A stretch of 64,000 bases of DNA, taken from positions 114,501 to 178,500 of the forward strand of contig DATMAB010000026.1 of the NCBI GenBank assembly GCA_035573675.1, given 5' to 3'. The notes beneath the pieces were generated by a model. The model was not told the DNA's origin, searched no databases, and saw only the letters and a list, made by a program, of their open reading frames with translations. A program made the position numbers and the translations under genes. The stretch is from Terriglobales bacterium. GTDB taxonomy: Bacteria > Acidobacteriota > Terriglobia > Terriglobales > Acidobacteriaceae. Every line of letters starts with the position of its first letter. Position 1 is the first letter of the stretch. Of the stretch, positions 43,779 to 52,401 are shown one piece after another.

Positions 43779-44090
43779 ATGCTGCCCTCGCAGTTCGAGC
43801 AATTGAAGAAGGACTACCCCGAGGTCTGGAAGGCATTCACCGAGCTGGGCGACCGTTGCCACCACGCCGGACCCCTGGACGACAAGACGCGCCGTCTCAT
43901 CAAGCTGGCGCTGGCCGTCGGCGGCGGCCTGGAAGGTGCGGCGCATTCGGCCGTGCGCAACGCCCTGGCTGCCGGCATCCAGCCCGAGGAGCTCCGCCAG
44001 GTGGCTCTGCTGGCGGTCACCACGCTCGGCTTCCCGGCCGCCATGCGTGCGCTCACCTGGATCGCCGACCAGACGCAAAACCAGGGCTGA
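43779..44090 (+). CDS. Carboxymuconolactone decarboxylase/AhpD-family protein, 103 aa
   Basis: A small all-helical protein from ATG 43779 (GGAAAGGA upstream). The core DKTRRLIKLALAVGGGLEG then SAVRNALAAGIQPEELRQVALLA matches the CMD fold. The CxxC of peroxidase-active AhpD proteins is absent (GLEGAAHSAV instead), so thiol peroxidase activity is unlikely. Its role in the operon is not known. It is 77 bases after nrfD and 51 bases before the Crp/Fnr gene. Confidence 0.8.
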   Translation: MLPSQFEQLKKDYPEVWKAFTELGDRCHHAGPLDDKTRRLIKLALAVGGGLEGAAHSAVRNALAAGIQPEELRQVALLAVTTLGFPAAMRALTWIADQTQNQG

Positions 44091-44141
44091 CGCCCTGCGG
44101 CGTCACGCGGGTTGGTGATATAGTCGGCTTAGGCGGTCGTC

Positions 44142-44855
44142 ATGCGGACTCCCTACGGCCTGCAGATCCTGGACAGTTGCCTCACCTGTGAGCTCAGGGA
44201 GAAGCGCCTTTTTTGCAATCTTTCTCCTACCGCCGTCAGGGACCTGGAAGCCATCCGCTCCACCGCTTCGTATCCCGCGGGCGCCGTGTTGTATGTGGAA
44301 GGCCAGAACCCGCGCGGGGTGTTTATCCTGTGCCAGGGGCGGGCCAAGCTCACCGCCTCTTCGGCCGAGGGCAAGACGCTCATCCTGAAGATTGTGGAGC
44401 CGGGTGAAGTGCTGGGGCTGAGCAGCACCGTCTCCGGCAAGCCCTACGAGGCCACCGTCGAGTTGCTCGAGCCCACCCAGGTCAACTTCATCCGCCGCGA
44501 CGAGTTCCTCAACTTCCTGCGCCGCCACGGCGATGCCGCCTTGCGCGTCGCCCAGCAGCTCAGCCAGAACTATCACACCGCCTACCAGGAGATCCGCACG
44601 CTGGGCCTGTCGCAGTCCGCCTCGGAGAAGCTGGCCCGCCTGTTGCTGGAGTGGTCGGCCAACGACAACTCCGGCCGCGGCCTGAAACTGAAGCTCACGC
44701 TCACCCACGAAGAGATCGCGCAGATGATCGGCACCTCACGCGAGACCGTGACCCGCGCTTTCGCCGACCTCAGAAAACGCCGCTTTATCGAAGTCCGCGG
44801 CGCCACGGTCACCATCCGCGACCGCACCGCGCTCGAAAGCCTGGTCGGCGCTTAA
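44142..44855 (+). CDS. Crp/Fnr-family transcription regulator with four cysteines
   Basis: A 237-aa dimeric activator. Residues about 35-150 are the cNMP-binding-type sensor domain (YPAGAVLYVEGQNPRGVF). Residues about 165-230 carry the winged helix (HEEIAQMIGTSRETVTRAF). The recognition helix has Arg200, Glu201 and Arg205 in the same spacing as E. coli CRP Arg180, Glu181 and Arg185, which read TGTGA. The only four cysteines are Cys13, Cys16, Cys25 and Cys64, a CxxC...C...C set that could hold an Fe-S cluster as in FNR (inference). It is the best candidate for the regulator of the TGTGA-N6-TCACA sites around it. No clear site is seen at its own start, so it may be read through from the Mo operon. 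Confidence 0.88.
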   Translation: MRTPYGLQILDSCLTCELREKRLFCNLSPTAVRDLEAIRSTASYPAGAVLYVEGQNPRGVFILCQGRAKLTASSAEGKTLILKIVEPGEVLGLSSTVSGKPYEATVELLEPTQVNFIRRDEFLNFLRRHGDAALRVAQQLSQNYHTAYQEIRTLGLSQSASEKLARLLLEWSANDNSGRGLKLKLTLTHEEIAQMIGTSRETVTRAFADLRKRRFIEVRGATVTIRDRTALESLVGA

Positions 44856-44966
44856 GCTCCTTCCCGCTCGGCATTCGTGGCTTGCTGCCGGCCGCCCTTG
44901 CTGGCCGCCAGCCCGGCTTTCGTTTCCCTCCCGCCACCTGTCTCATGTGCATCTGTCACTTTTCGG

Positions 44967-45009
44967 GGTGACTTAAGTCACAGCGCTCGCCCTAGCAAAG
45001 CGATATCAA
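44967..45009 (+). promoter_or_regulatory. CRP-type operator and -10 for the cNMP-binding protein
   Basis: GGTGA-N6-TCACA (44967-44982; the inner bases CTTAAG extend the symmetry) is followed by TATCAA at 45004-45009, starting 29.5 bases from the palindrome centre. A half-site TCACT (44956-44960) is where the right arm of a site 22 bp upstream would be. The gene starts at 45031. Confidence 0.65.
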
Positions 45010-45030
45010 TAGTCCTAACGAGGCAAGCCA

Positions 45031-45468
45031 ATGTCCCACATCCAGCATGCCGACCGGGCTTTCGCTTCCCCGGCCGACGCGGATCCCTGGCACGACCTGA
45101 ACGGCACTCGCCAGGTGCGCCGCTACCCGGAAGGTGCGGTTCTGTTCGAGGAGGGGCGGATGGCCGAGGGCGCCCTGCTGGTGCGTTCCGGGCGGGTCAA
45201 GCTCTCGGTGTCCTCACCCCGCGGCAAGACCCTGCTGCTGGAAGTCGCCGGCCCGGGCGAGATGTTGGGCCTCAGCGCCGTGCTCTCCGGCCGCCCCCAT
45301 GAGGTCACCGCCTGCGCCATTTCGCCGGTGGAGGCGGTGTTCTTCCCCCGCCAGGAGTTCCTCCATTACCTGGAGGACCACCCCGATGCCTGCCTGCGGG
45401 TCGTCAGCCTCCTCACCACCGACCTCGACGCCGCCTACGACCGGGTGCGCAACCTGCATCGACGTTAA
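45031..45468 (+). CDS. Stand-alone cyclic-nucleotide-binding-domain protein (Crp/Fnr without helix-turn-helix)
   Basis: A 145-aa paralogue of the sensor half of the upstream regulator: RYPEGAVLFEEGRMAEGALL, SVSSPRGKTLLLEVAGPGEMLGLSAVLSG and ISPVEAVFFPRQEFLHYL align with it closely. It ends at about the dimerisation helix (LDAAYDRVRNLHRR) and has no DNA-binding domain; the following 20 bases do not encode one in any frame. It lacks the N-terminal cysteine set. It could be a decay product, or a modulator forming mixed dimers with the full regulator (inference). It has its own CRP-type promoter. Confidence 0.8.
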   Translation: MSHIQHADRAFASPADADPWHDLNGTRQVRRYPEGAVLFEEGRMAEGALLVRSGRVKLSVSSPRGKTLLLEVAGPGEMLGLSAVLSGRPHEVTACAISPVEAVFFPRQEFLHYLEDHPDACLRVVSLLTTDLDAAYDRVRNLHRR

Positions 45469-45487
45469 CTCGCCTTCGCTGCCGCCT

Positions 45488-45552
45488 TGTGACATTTGTC
45501 ACATCCCCGGGTGACGCGAGTCACGGTTCTCGGCCCTTCGGTCCCTTATTCT
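45488..45552 (+). promoter_or_regulatory. CRP-type tandem operator and -10 for the Fe-S repair gene
   Basis: A perfect TGTGA-N6-TCACA (45488-45503) and GGTGA-N6-TCACG (45510-45525) have centres 22 bp apart. TATTCT at 45547-45552 starts 29.5 bases from the centre of the second site. ATG 45573 follows a GGAGGG. Confidence 0.7.
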
Positions 45553-45572
45553 CGTCTGCGTGGAGGGCAATC

Positions 45573-46313
45573 ATGAATCTGGACCCGAAGAAGACGGTTG
45601 GCGAACTGGCCCTGGAAACGCCCGCGCTCTTGCCGGTGTTCGAAGAGCTGGGTATCGACTACTGCTGCGGCGGACAGGTTCCCCTGGAGCAGGCGTGCCG
45701 CAAGGCGGAGGTCCCCGTGGAGCAGGTGGCGCAGCGGCTGGAAGAGCGCGCCGCCATCGCCCAGGAGCGGGAGCGCGACTGGATGAACGAGCCCTTGTTC
45801 GGGCTCGTCGCTTATATCGTCAATCATCATCATTACTTCACGCGTCGCGAAACCGCCCGTTTGGAAGAGCTGCTGCGCAAGGTCTGTGACGCGCATGGCG
45901 AGAAGCGCCCCGAGCTGTTCCGTATGCGCGACCTGTTCCGCGCGCTCTCCGGCGAGTTGCACATGCATATGGCACGCGAAGAGCAGGTCTTGTTCCCCTA
46001 CATCACCGACCTGGAGAAGCGCGTGACACGGCATGAGCCCGTCCTGCCTCCTCCGTTCGGTACCGTGCTCAACCCCATTCGCATGATGATGCACGAGCAC
46101 GATTCGGCCGGGGAAACGCTCAAGGCCCTTCGCAGCCTGGCCGCCGGCTACGCCGTTCCTGCCGAGGCCTGCATGAGCTGGCGCGCTCTCTACCAGGGAC
46201 TGCAGGAATTCGAGCAGGACCTGCATCGCCACATCCACCTGGAGAACAATCTGCTGTTCCCGCGCGCCGCCAAGCTCGAGGAAAAGGTGGAGACCCGCGC
46301 GGCCACGGCCTGA
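45573..46313 (+). CDS. RIC-family (ScdA/YtfE/NorA-like) di-iron iron-sulfur repair protein
   Basis: A 246-aa protein with an N-terminal ScdA_N domain (VGELALETPALLPVFEELGI then DYCCGG with Cys31-Cys32) and a C-terminal hemerythrin-like four-helix bundle. Likely iron ligands lie in NHHHYFTRRE, HMHMAREEQVLFP, MMMHEHDSAGE and HRHIHLENNLLFP. RIC proteins restore Fe-S clusters damaged by nitric oxide or peroxide. Placement behind two CRP-type sites and near Fe-S-rich enzymes (PFOR, Mo complex) fits that role. ATG 45573 is chosen because of the ribosome site. Confidence 0.9.
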   Translation: MNLDPKKTVGELALETPALLPVFEELGIDYCCGGQVPLEQACRKAEVPVEQVAQRLEERAAIAQERERDWMNEPLFGLVAYIVNHHHYFTRRETARLEELLRKVCDAHGEKRPELFRMRDLFRALSGELHMHMAREEQVLFPYITDLEKRVTRHEPVLPPPFGTVLNPIRMMMHEHDSAGETLKALRSLAAGYAVPAEACMSWRALYQGLQEFEQDLHRHIHLENNLLFPRAAKLEEKVETRAATA

Positions 46314-46317
46314 ACTC

Positions 46318-46545
46318 ATGGTGACTGTTGCGGCACGTCCGGGGTTCACGATGTCGAAAGCCATCACGGTGCGCGAGTGGGACGCCGAGAGCTTCCACGC
46401 CCGTGTGCTCGCTCTCGAAAAGCAGGGATACGTGGCGCGCCGCGAAACTTACAGCATCCGCGCCGAAATGCATCCCGAGACCGGCTGGATCGTCCATCTG
46501 CACTCCATGGAGATGGTGAAAGAGGAAGAGGAGACCAGGAGCTGA
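46318..46545 (+). CDS. Small hypothetical protein, 75 aa
   Basis: The frame starts at ATG 46318, four bases after the RIC stop; ATG 46351 (MSKAITVREW) would give 64 aa. The sequence is mixed charged, with ITVREWDAESFHARVLALEKQGY and a later Glu-rich tail. It has no Cys, no membrane helix and no family I recognise. Position suggests translation with the RIC gene. Confidence 0.5.
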   Translation: MVTVAARPGFTMSKAITVREWDAESFHARVLALEKQGYVARRETYSIRAEMHPETGWIVHLHSMEMVKEEEETRS

Positions 46546-46550
46546 GCTGT

Positions 46551-46597
46551 AGCGCCGGCATCCTCGCCGGCTGTCGTGGCGGCATCTTGTCGCCGCT
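46551..46597. repeat. Double-hairpin REP-like intergenic repeat
   Basis: Two adjacent GC hairpins with related cores: GCCGGC-ATCCTC-GCCGGC (46554-46571), and GCGGC-ATCTTGTC-GCCGC (46579-46596). The shared CGGCATC(C/T)T word indicates a repeat unit rather than a terminator; there is no T run. Confidence 0.5.
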
Positions 46598-46656
46598 CAC
46601 ACAGGGAAGGCATTCATGAGGCAGGCGAATCAGGTCCGGAACAGAGGGAGCGTGCG

Positions 46657-47793
46657 ATGGATCGCGAAATGATGGCCGTGCCCCGGCGTCCGTTCGACTT
46701 CAACCAGCGCCCGCTGGTGCTGATTTGGGAAACCACCCAGGCCTGCGATTTGACCTGCGCCCACTGCCGCGCCTGCGCCCAGCCCTTGCGCCACCCGCTC
46801 GAGCTCTCCACCGTCGAGGCTCGCGGCCTTATCGACCAGGTCGCCGCCTGGGAAGTCCCGGTCTTCGTGCTCACCGGCGGCGATCCCCTCAAGCGCCCCG
46901 ACATCTATGACATCGTCGAGTACTCCGCCGAGCGTGGCGTGCGCGCCTCGCTCACTCCCAGCGCCACCCCGCTGCTCACGCGCGAGGCCATCGAGGAATT
47001 GAAGCGCCGCGGCCTGGCCCGGCTGGCCGTCAGCCTGGACGCTTCCACGCCCGAGATCCACGACGCTTTCCGCGGCGTGCCCGGCGCCTGGGAGCGTGCC
47101 CTGTCCGCCGTGCGCTGGGCCAGCGACTGCCATCTGCCCCTGCAGATCAACACCACCGTCACCCGCCGCAACCTCGACGACCTGGACAACATGGTCGCCC
47201 TGCTCGACCGCTTGCACATCGTGCTGTGGAGCGTGTTTTTCCTGGTGCCCACCGGCCGCGGCCAGCTCGAGGACATGATCTCGCCCGACGAAGCCGAGCA
47301 GGTCTTCCGCAAGCTCTGGTCGTACGAAAGTTCCGGCCGCACCCGCTTTCACATCAAGACCACCGAAGGCATGCACTACCGCCGCTTCGTGCTCCAGCAG
47401 AAGGCCGCGGCCCGCGCCAATGGCGAGGGCTCGGTCAACGGCGCCATCTTCGAAGAGATTGCCCGCGCCCGCCAGGGCGTCAACGACGCTAAGGGCTTCA
47501 TGTTCGTTTCCCACGTCGGCGAGGTCTATCCCAGCGGCTTCCTCCCGCTCTCGGCCGGCAATATCCGCACCCAGCCGCTGGCCGAGATCTACCAGCGCTC
47601 GCCCCTGTTCCTTTCCCTGCGCGACCCCAGGAATCTGAAAGGGAAATGCGGCCTGTGCGAGTTCAACGACATCTGCGGAGGCTCCCGCGCCCGCGCCTAC
47701 GCCACCTCCCGCGACGTCTTCGCCGAGGAGCCCTGCTGTGCCTATCTGCCGGGTCTTTACCGCCGCGAGGCCTCTGCGCCCGCAGCCGGCTAG
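46657..47793 (+). CDS. Radical SAM/SPASM protein (resembles the TIGR04053 family)
   Basis: A 378-aa protein starting at ATG 46657 behind GAGGGAG. The radical SAM cluster is Cys30-x3-Cys34-x2-Cys37 (QACDLTCAHC). FVLTGGDPLKRPD follows as the SAM-binding GGD-P element, then LAVSLDASTPEIHDAFRGVPG. The C-terminal SPASM region (CGLCEFNDICGGSRARAYA, then CC) would bind further clusters. The pattern is close to the haem-pathway-like radical SAM/SPASM group (AhbC/NirJ relatives). The substrate is unknown. It lies after the RIC gene and may be a redox-linked cofactor-modifying enzyme (inference). Confidence 0.82.
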   Translation: MDREMMAVPRRPFDFNQRPLVLIWETTQACDLTCAHCRACAQPLRHPLELSTVEARGLIDQVAAWEVPVFVLTGGDPLKRPDIYDIVEYSAERGVRASLTPSATPLLTREAIEELKRRGLARLAVSLDASTPEIHDAFRGVPGAWERALSAVRWASDCHLPLQINTTVTRRNLDDLDNMVALLDRLHIVLWSVFFLVPTGRGQLEDMISPDEAEQVFRKLWSYESSGRTRFHIKTTEGMHYRRFVLQQKAAARANGEGSVNGAIFEEIARARQGVNDAKGFMFVSHVGEVYPSGFLPLSAGNIRTQPLAEIYQRSPLFLSLRDPRNLKGKCGLCEFNDICGGSRARAYATSRDVFAEEPCCAYLPGLYRREASAPAAG

Positions 47794-48067
47794 CGCTGCA
47801 ACCGTCATCCGTCGCTGCCTTTGGACAGCCACGTGCACTTGCAACCGGGGAGTTGTTGCCAGAACCCGATTCAAAAGAACTTAGGGGCCTTTTGCATCCA
47901 GAACCCGGACGCCGTTGTCTTGATTCCGGACGACGCGCGGGTGTGCCCGTGCTGCGGGCGCTCCTCCTGTTGAATCTGGACGCTTGTCGGGAGTACATTC
48001 TGCGGCAACAGGTCCGCAGCCTACGTCGCCTCGTTTCTGCGAGCGCCCGGCCCACGGGGGTGCTCGC

Positions 48068-51000
48068 GTGAGCCAGCGAATCCCGCACGACCGCGAGGCT
48101 GCCCATCGCCGGCTGCTCGACCGCATCCCGGTCGGCACTTTCCGCAGCACCGTGAGCGGGCGCATCCTGGAATGCAACCAGACCTTCGCCGACATCTTCG
48201 GCTATGACTCGCCGGAAGAAGCCTGCTCGGTCCCGGCCCTCGCCTTTTATGTGGACCCGGCGGAGCGAGAGGCGGCCATTGCCCGCCTGCGTCGGGACGG
48301 CTCGCTCACCAACTTCGAAGGCCTCCTCCGCCGCAAGGACGGCGCCCTCGTCTGGACCCTGGAAAACTGCACCCTCGTCTCCGACGAGGGCGGCCAGGAG
48401 GTGATTGAAGGGACCACCATCGATATCACCGCCCGCAGGCAGGCCGAGGCGGAGCGGAACAAGCTGGCTGAGCGCGATCACGCCCTCGTCCAGGCCATCG
48501 GCCAGATTGTTTACGAATGGCGGCCGGGCATCAGCTTTGTCTGTGAGGGCGATCTCTCGGGTGTGCTCGGCTACTCGCCTGAGGAGATGGGCGCCGACAT
48601 TGAAAGCTGGACCAGCCGCATTCATCCCGATGATGTGAAGCGTGCCGTCACTGAACTGGAGCAGTGCACGCTCGAGCGCAGAAACTATTCTGCCGAGTAC
48701 CGCTTCCGCCACAAGGACGGCGCCTACCGCTGGATGAGCGACCAGGGGGTTTGCTTCTTCACCCCCGGCGGCGACCTGGAGCGCATGATCGGCGTCTTCA
48801 GGGACATCACCGCCCGCAAGCAGGCCGAAGAGAAGCTCCAGGCGAGCGAGCAGCACCTCCGCCGCGTCCTGGATGGGCTCGGCCCGCACATGTTCGTGGC
48901 CTTGCTGACTCCGGACGGCAAGGTCCTCGAAGCCAACCGCAATGCCCTCGAAGCCGCCGGATTGCGCAGCGAGGACGTCCTGGGGAAGCCGGTCGAGGAA
49001 ACCTACTGGTGGTCGTACGCGGAATCAGTGCAGCAACAGTTGCGTGCGGCGGTTCAGCGCGCGGCGGCCGGAGAGACCGTGCGCTACGACGTGGACATAC
49101 GCGTGGCGGCAGGCCGGTTCATCACCCTCGACTTCTGCATTCATCCTCTGCTCGGTCTCGACGGCACCGTCGAATACCTGGTTCCTTCCGGTGTGGTCAT
49201 CACCGAGCGCAGGCGCGCGCAAGAAGCGTTGCGGGCGTCGGAAGAGAAGTTTCACAAGGCCTTCCACGCCGCCCCCGATGCCCTTTCCATCGCCCGTCTC
49301 GACGACGGCCGCTTCCTCGAGGTCAACCAGGCCTTCGAGCGCATGACCGGCTATAGCCGCAGCGAAGTTCTGGGCCGCAACTCGCTGGAGCTCGGCATCA
49401 CGGTCGATCCCCATCAGCGCGCGGCCATGGTGGAGGCGCTTCGCCGCCAGGGCAGCGTCCGCGACCTCGACTTCTATTTCCGCACCAAGCAAGGCAGGGT
49501 GCGCTTCGGCCAGTTGGGCGCGGAACTCATCCGGCTTGCAGACCAGGATTGCTACCTCGTCGTGGCCCGCGACATCACCGAGCAGAAGCAGGCCCAGGAA
49601 GCCCTCCTCGAAAGCGAAGACCGCTACCGCGATCTGATCCAGAACAGCGAAGACCTCATCTGCACCCACCTGCTCGGCGGCCGCATCCTCTCCGCCAATC
49701 CTGCCGCCTCTCGCATCCTGGGCTACGAGCTGCCGGATCTCCTCCGCATGAACATCCGCGACATCCTGGCCCCCGAGGTTCGGCCCGCCTTCGACCAGTA
49801 CATCGACCAGTTGGAGCGGGAAGGCTCGGCCCGCGGGCGCATGCTCGTCCAGACCCGCAGCGGCGAAAAGCGCATCTGGGAGTACGCCAACACCCTGCGG
49901 TCCGAAGGTATGGCGAGCCCCATCGTGCGCGGCATGGCCCACGACGTCACCGAGCGCGAGCGCGCCCAGCAGGCGTTCCGCGAGAGCGAAGCCCGCTTGC
50001 GCCTCTCCGCCGAGGCTGCCAACGTCGGCCTGTGGGATTGGGACTTGCTCACCAACCAGGTCGTCTACTCTCCCCAGTGGAAGAGCCAGATCGGCTATGC
50101 CGAGGACGAGATTTCTGATTCCTTTCAGGAGTGGGAGACTCGCGTCCATCCCGACGACCTCGAACCCACGCTGCAAAAGGTCCGCGCCTTCCTCGCCAAC
50201 CCGCAGGGCAAACACGAGGCCGAGTTTCGCTTCCGCCACAAGGACGGCTCCTATCGCTGGATCTACACCCAGGCCGACGTGCTGCGCGACACCCGCGGCA
50301 AGCCCGTGCGCATGCTGGGCTGCCACCTCGACATCACCGAGCGCAAGCGCGCCGAGCAGAAAATGCGCGACAGTGAAGCCAGCTTCCGCCTGCTGTTCGC
50401 CAGCAGCCCTCAGCCCATGTGGGTCTTCGACACGGAAACCCTCTCCTTCCTCGAGGTCAACCAGGCCGCCGTCCGCAAATACGGCTACTCCCGCGACGAA
50501 TTCCTGCGCCTGCGCATCACGGACATCCGCCCGCCCGAAGACGTTCCCCGTCTCCTGGAACAGCTGCGCGCCGCGGACCGCGGCGAATACGAACTGCGTC
50601 CCGGAGAGTGGCGGCACATTCTCAAGGACGGCCGCATCATTGACGTCGAGGTCGTTTCCCACGACCTGGAATTCGGCGGACGCCCTGCGCGCCTGGTGCT
50701 GGCCACCGACATCACGGAGCGCAAGCGCATAGAACGCGACCTGCGGGATAACGAGCAGCGGTTCCGGTTGCTGGCCGACACCGCTCCGGCTGCCATCTAT
50801 CTCCAAAATGCCGACGGCTTCATCTACGTGAACCCGGCCGCGGAGGCCATCTCCGGCTACTCGCGCGACGAGCTCCTAGGCATGGGGCCCTGGGACCTCG
50901 TCGGGCCGGAACGGGCCGCGGCCATGCGCTCTTTGGCCACCTCGCGCCTCAGTGCCGACCGGCCTCAGGACCGCTACGAGACTTCAATCGTGCGCAAAGA

Positions 51001-52243
51001 CGGAGAGCTTCGTTGGGTCGATTTGTCCGTCGACCGCCTCGAAGTCCGGGGCGGGCGTTTGATTCTGGGTTTCGCCGAAGACATCACCGAGCGCAAGCGC
51101 GCACAAGAGGCTCTCCAACGGGCCGCCGTCGAATGGCGTCAGACCTTCGATGCCTTGCAGGCCTGCATCCTCGTCCTCGACGGTGACGGGCGCGTCGTCC
51201 GCCTCAACCGCGCCGCCGTCGAGTCGCTGGGCGGCGAACTCAGGACCTACCCTGGACTGCGGCTGGCCGAAGTCGGCAGCGGCCCGCTCTGCCAGGCCGC
51301 CGCCCAACTCGCCGCGCAGTGTCAACTCCAGGGCGAACGCTTAACCTCCACCATCACGGACTCTGCCTCCGGCACGGTATGGGACGTCGCCGCCCTTCCG
51401 CTGGAGCTGCCACGAACCGGCGCCGGCACGCTGTTGGTCCTGCGCGACATCACCGAGACCGTGCGCCTGCAGGAAACCTTGACCCGCCAGCAGACCCTGG
51501 CAGCGCTCGGCAACCTGGTGGGCGACGTCGCCCACGAGGTTCGCAATCCGCTGTTCGCCATCTCTGCCACCGTGGATTCCTTCGAGGCCCGCCACGGCCA
51601 GAAACCCGAGTACGAACGCTACCTCACGCCCCTCCGCCGCGAACTCGCTCGCCTCGAGGCGCTGATGCGCGACCTGCTCGAGTACGGCAAGCCCGTCAGC
51701 ATGCAGCTCACTCCCGTCCCGCCCCGCGACGTCGTGGCCCAGGCCTTCATGTCGTGCGAGGCCCTGGCACGCCGCGCCGGCATCACCATCGAAAACCGTG
51801 TACCCAAAGACCTTTCCGGCGTCGCGATGGATCGTGACCGCATGGCCCAGGTCTTTCAGAATCTGCTGGAAAACGCCATCCAGCACACGCCCACCGGCGG
51901 AAAGGTCATCATCGAGGCCGCGCTAGGTTCCATGGATTCGCAACCTTGGCTGGAGTGGCGTGTCCGCGACTCCGGCCCGGGCTTCACCCCGGTCGATCTG
52001 CCGCGCGTCTTCGAGCCGTTTTACACCCGGCGCAAGGGAGGAACCGGCCTCGGACTCGCCATTGTGCAACGCATCGTTGAGGCCCACGGCGGCACCGTCA
52101 CCGCCGCCAACCATCCTGATGGCGGGGCCCTCATCACCGTACGCCTGCCTGCCGGTCAACAGCGCCCCGAAGCCTCGCTCCCGGCTCCCAAGCCCACGGC
52201 GAGCAGCGCGGCACGGTCGGCTTCTCAGGTGGAAGGACTCTGA
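48068..52243 (+). CDS. Soluble multi-PAS sensor histidine kinase (nine PAS domains)
   Basis: A cytoplasmic kinase of about 1391 aa from GTG 48068. Nine successive PAS/PAC units, each ending in an (I/V)T(E/A)(R/Q)(K/R)-type linker (for example [27 protein letters not shown]), cover about residues 15-1135. The HisKA domain has the phospho-accepting His at about 1156 (VAHEVRNPL). The HATPase domain has [24 protein letters not shown], and [17 protein letters not shown]. No transmembrane helix and no receiver domain are present, and no response regulator is encoded next to it. PAS arrays often sense oxygen, redox state or small ligands. The 274 bases before the start hold nothing I recognise. Confidence 0.88.
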   Translation: MSQRIPHDREAAHRRLLDRIPVGTFRSTVSGRILECNQTFADIFGYDSPEEACSVPALAFYVDPAEREAAIARLRRDGSLTNFEGLLRRKDGALVWTLENCTLVSDEGGQEVIEGTTIDITARRQAEAERNKLAERDHALVQAIGQIVYEWRPGISFVCEGDLSGVLGYSPEEMGADIESWTSRIHPDDVKRAVTELEQCTLERRNYSAEYRFRHKDGAYRWMSDQGVCFFTPGGDLERMIGVFRDITARKQAEEKLQASEQHLRRVLDGLGPHMFVALLTPDGKVLEANRNALEAAGLRSEDVLGKPVEETYWWSYAESVQQQLRAAVQRAAAGETVRYDVDIRVAAGRFITLDFCIHPLLGLDGTVEYLVPSGVVITERRRAQEALRASEEKFHKAFHAAPDALSIARLDDGRFLEVNQAFERMTGYSRSEVLGRNSLELGITVDPHQRAAMVEALRRQGSVRDLDFYFRTKQGRVRFGQLGAELIRLADQDCYLVVARDITEQKQAQEALLESEDRYRDLIQNSEDLICTHLLGGRILSANPAASRILGYELPDLLRMNIRDILAPEVRPAFDQYIDQLEREGSARGRMLVQTRSGEKRIWEYANTLRSEGMASPIVRGMAHDVTERERAQQAFRESEARLRLSAEAANVGLWDWDLLTNQVVYSPQWKSQIGYAEDEISDSFQEWETRVHPDDLEPTLQKVRAFLANPQGKHEAEFRFRHKDGSYRWIYTQADVLRDTRGKPVRMLGCHLDITERKRAEQKMRDSEASFRLLFASSPQPMWVFDTETLSFLEVNQAAVRKYGYSRDEFLRLRITDIRPPEDVPRLLEQLRAADRGEYELRPGEWRHILKDGRIIDVEVVSHDLEFGGRPARLVLATDITERKRIERDLRDNEQRFRLLADTAPAAIYLQNADGFIYVNPAAEAISGYSRDELLGMGPWDLVGPERAAAMRSLATSRLSADRPQDRYETSIVRKDGELRWVDLSVDRLEVRGGRLILGFAEDITERKRAQEALQRAAVEWRQTFDALQACILVLDGDGRVVRLNRAAVESLGGELRTYPGLRLAEVGSGPLCQAAAQLAAQCQLQGERLTSTITDSASGTVWDVAALPLELPRTGAGTLLVLRDITETVRLQETLTRQQTLAALGNLVGDVAHEVRNPLFAISATVDSFEARHGQKPEYERYLTPLRRELARLEALMRDLLEYGKPVSMQLTPVPPRDVVAQAFMSCEALARRAGITIENRVPKDLSGVAMDRDRMAQVFQNLLENAIQHTPTGGKVIIEAALGSMDSQPWLEWRVRDSGPGFTPVDLPRVFEPFYTRRKGGTGLGLAIVQRIVEAHGGTVTAANHPDGGALITVRLPAGQQRPEASLPAPKPTASSAARSASQVEGL

Positions 52244-52336
52244 GGGAAAGGCCGCAGAGGGCCGGCCGGCCCGAAAGAACCCTCGCCCACTCCACCTTCA
52301 ACGAACCTCCTTCGTGGCTCCAGCATCCAAATACCG

Positions 52337-52342
52337 TATAAT
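52337..52342 (+). promoter_or_regulatory. Consensus -10 (TATAAT) upstream of the S41-like gene
   Basis: A perfect TATAAT lies 60 bases before the start of the S41-family gene; the -35 region is weak (TTCGTG at 52311-52316, 20 bases away). Transcription would start near 52349. Confidence 0.45.
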
Positions 52343-52401
52343 CGTCCTCAGAAGGCGGCCGATTTCGGGCGAGTTCACCAAAGCAGGGATCAGATAGGAA
52401 G

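Noticed and set aside
44091-44141. Possible CRP-type site before the Crp/Fnr gene (GGTGATATAGTC)
   Set aside because: Only one half-site is recognisable and the spacing is wrong, so it was not counted with the seven phased operators.
46554-46596. Terminator between the RIC and radical SAM genes
   Set aside because: There are hairpins but no T run on either strand, and two related hairpins in tandem fit a repeat better.
47984-48067. Upstream extension of the multi-PAS kinase
   Set aside because: The extra residues (MSGVHSAATGPQPTSPRF…) show no domain, and the first PAS helix fits a start at GTG 48068.
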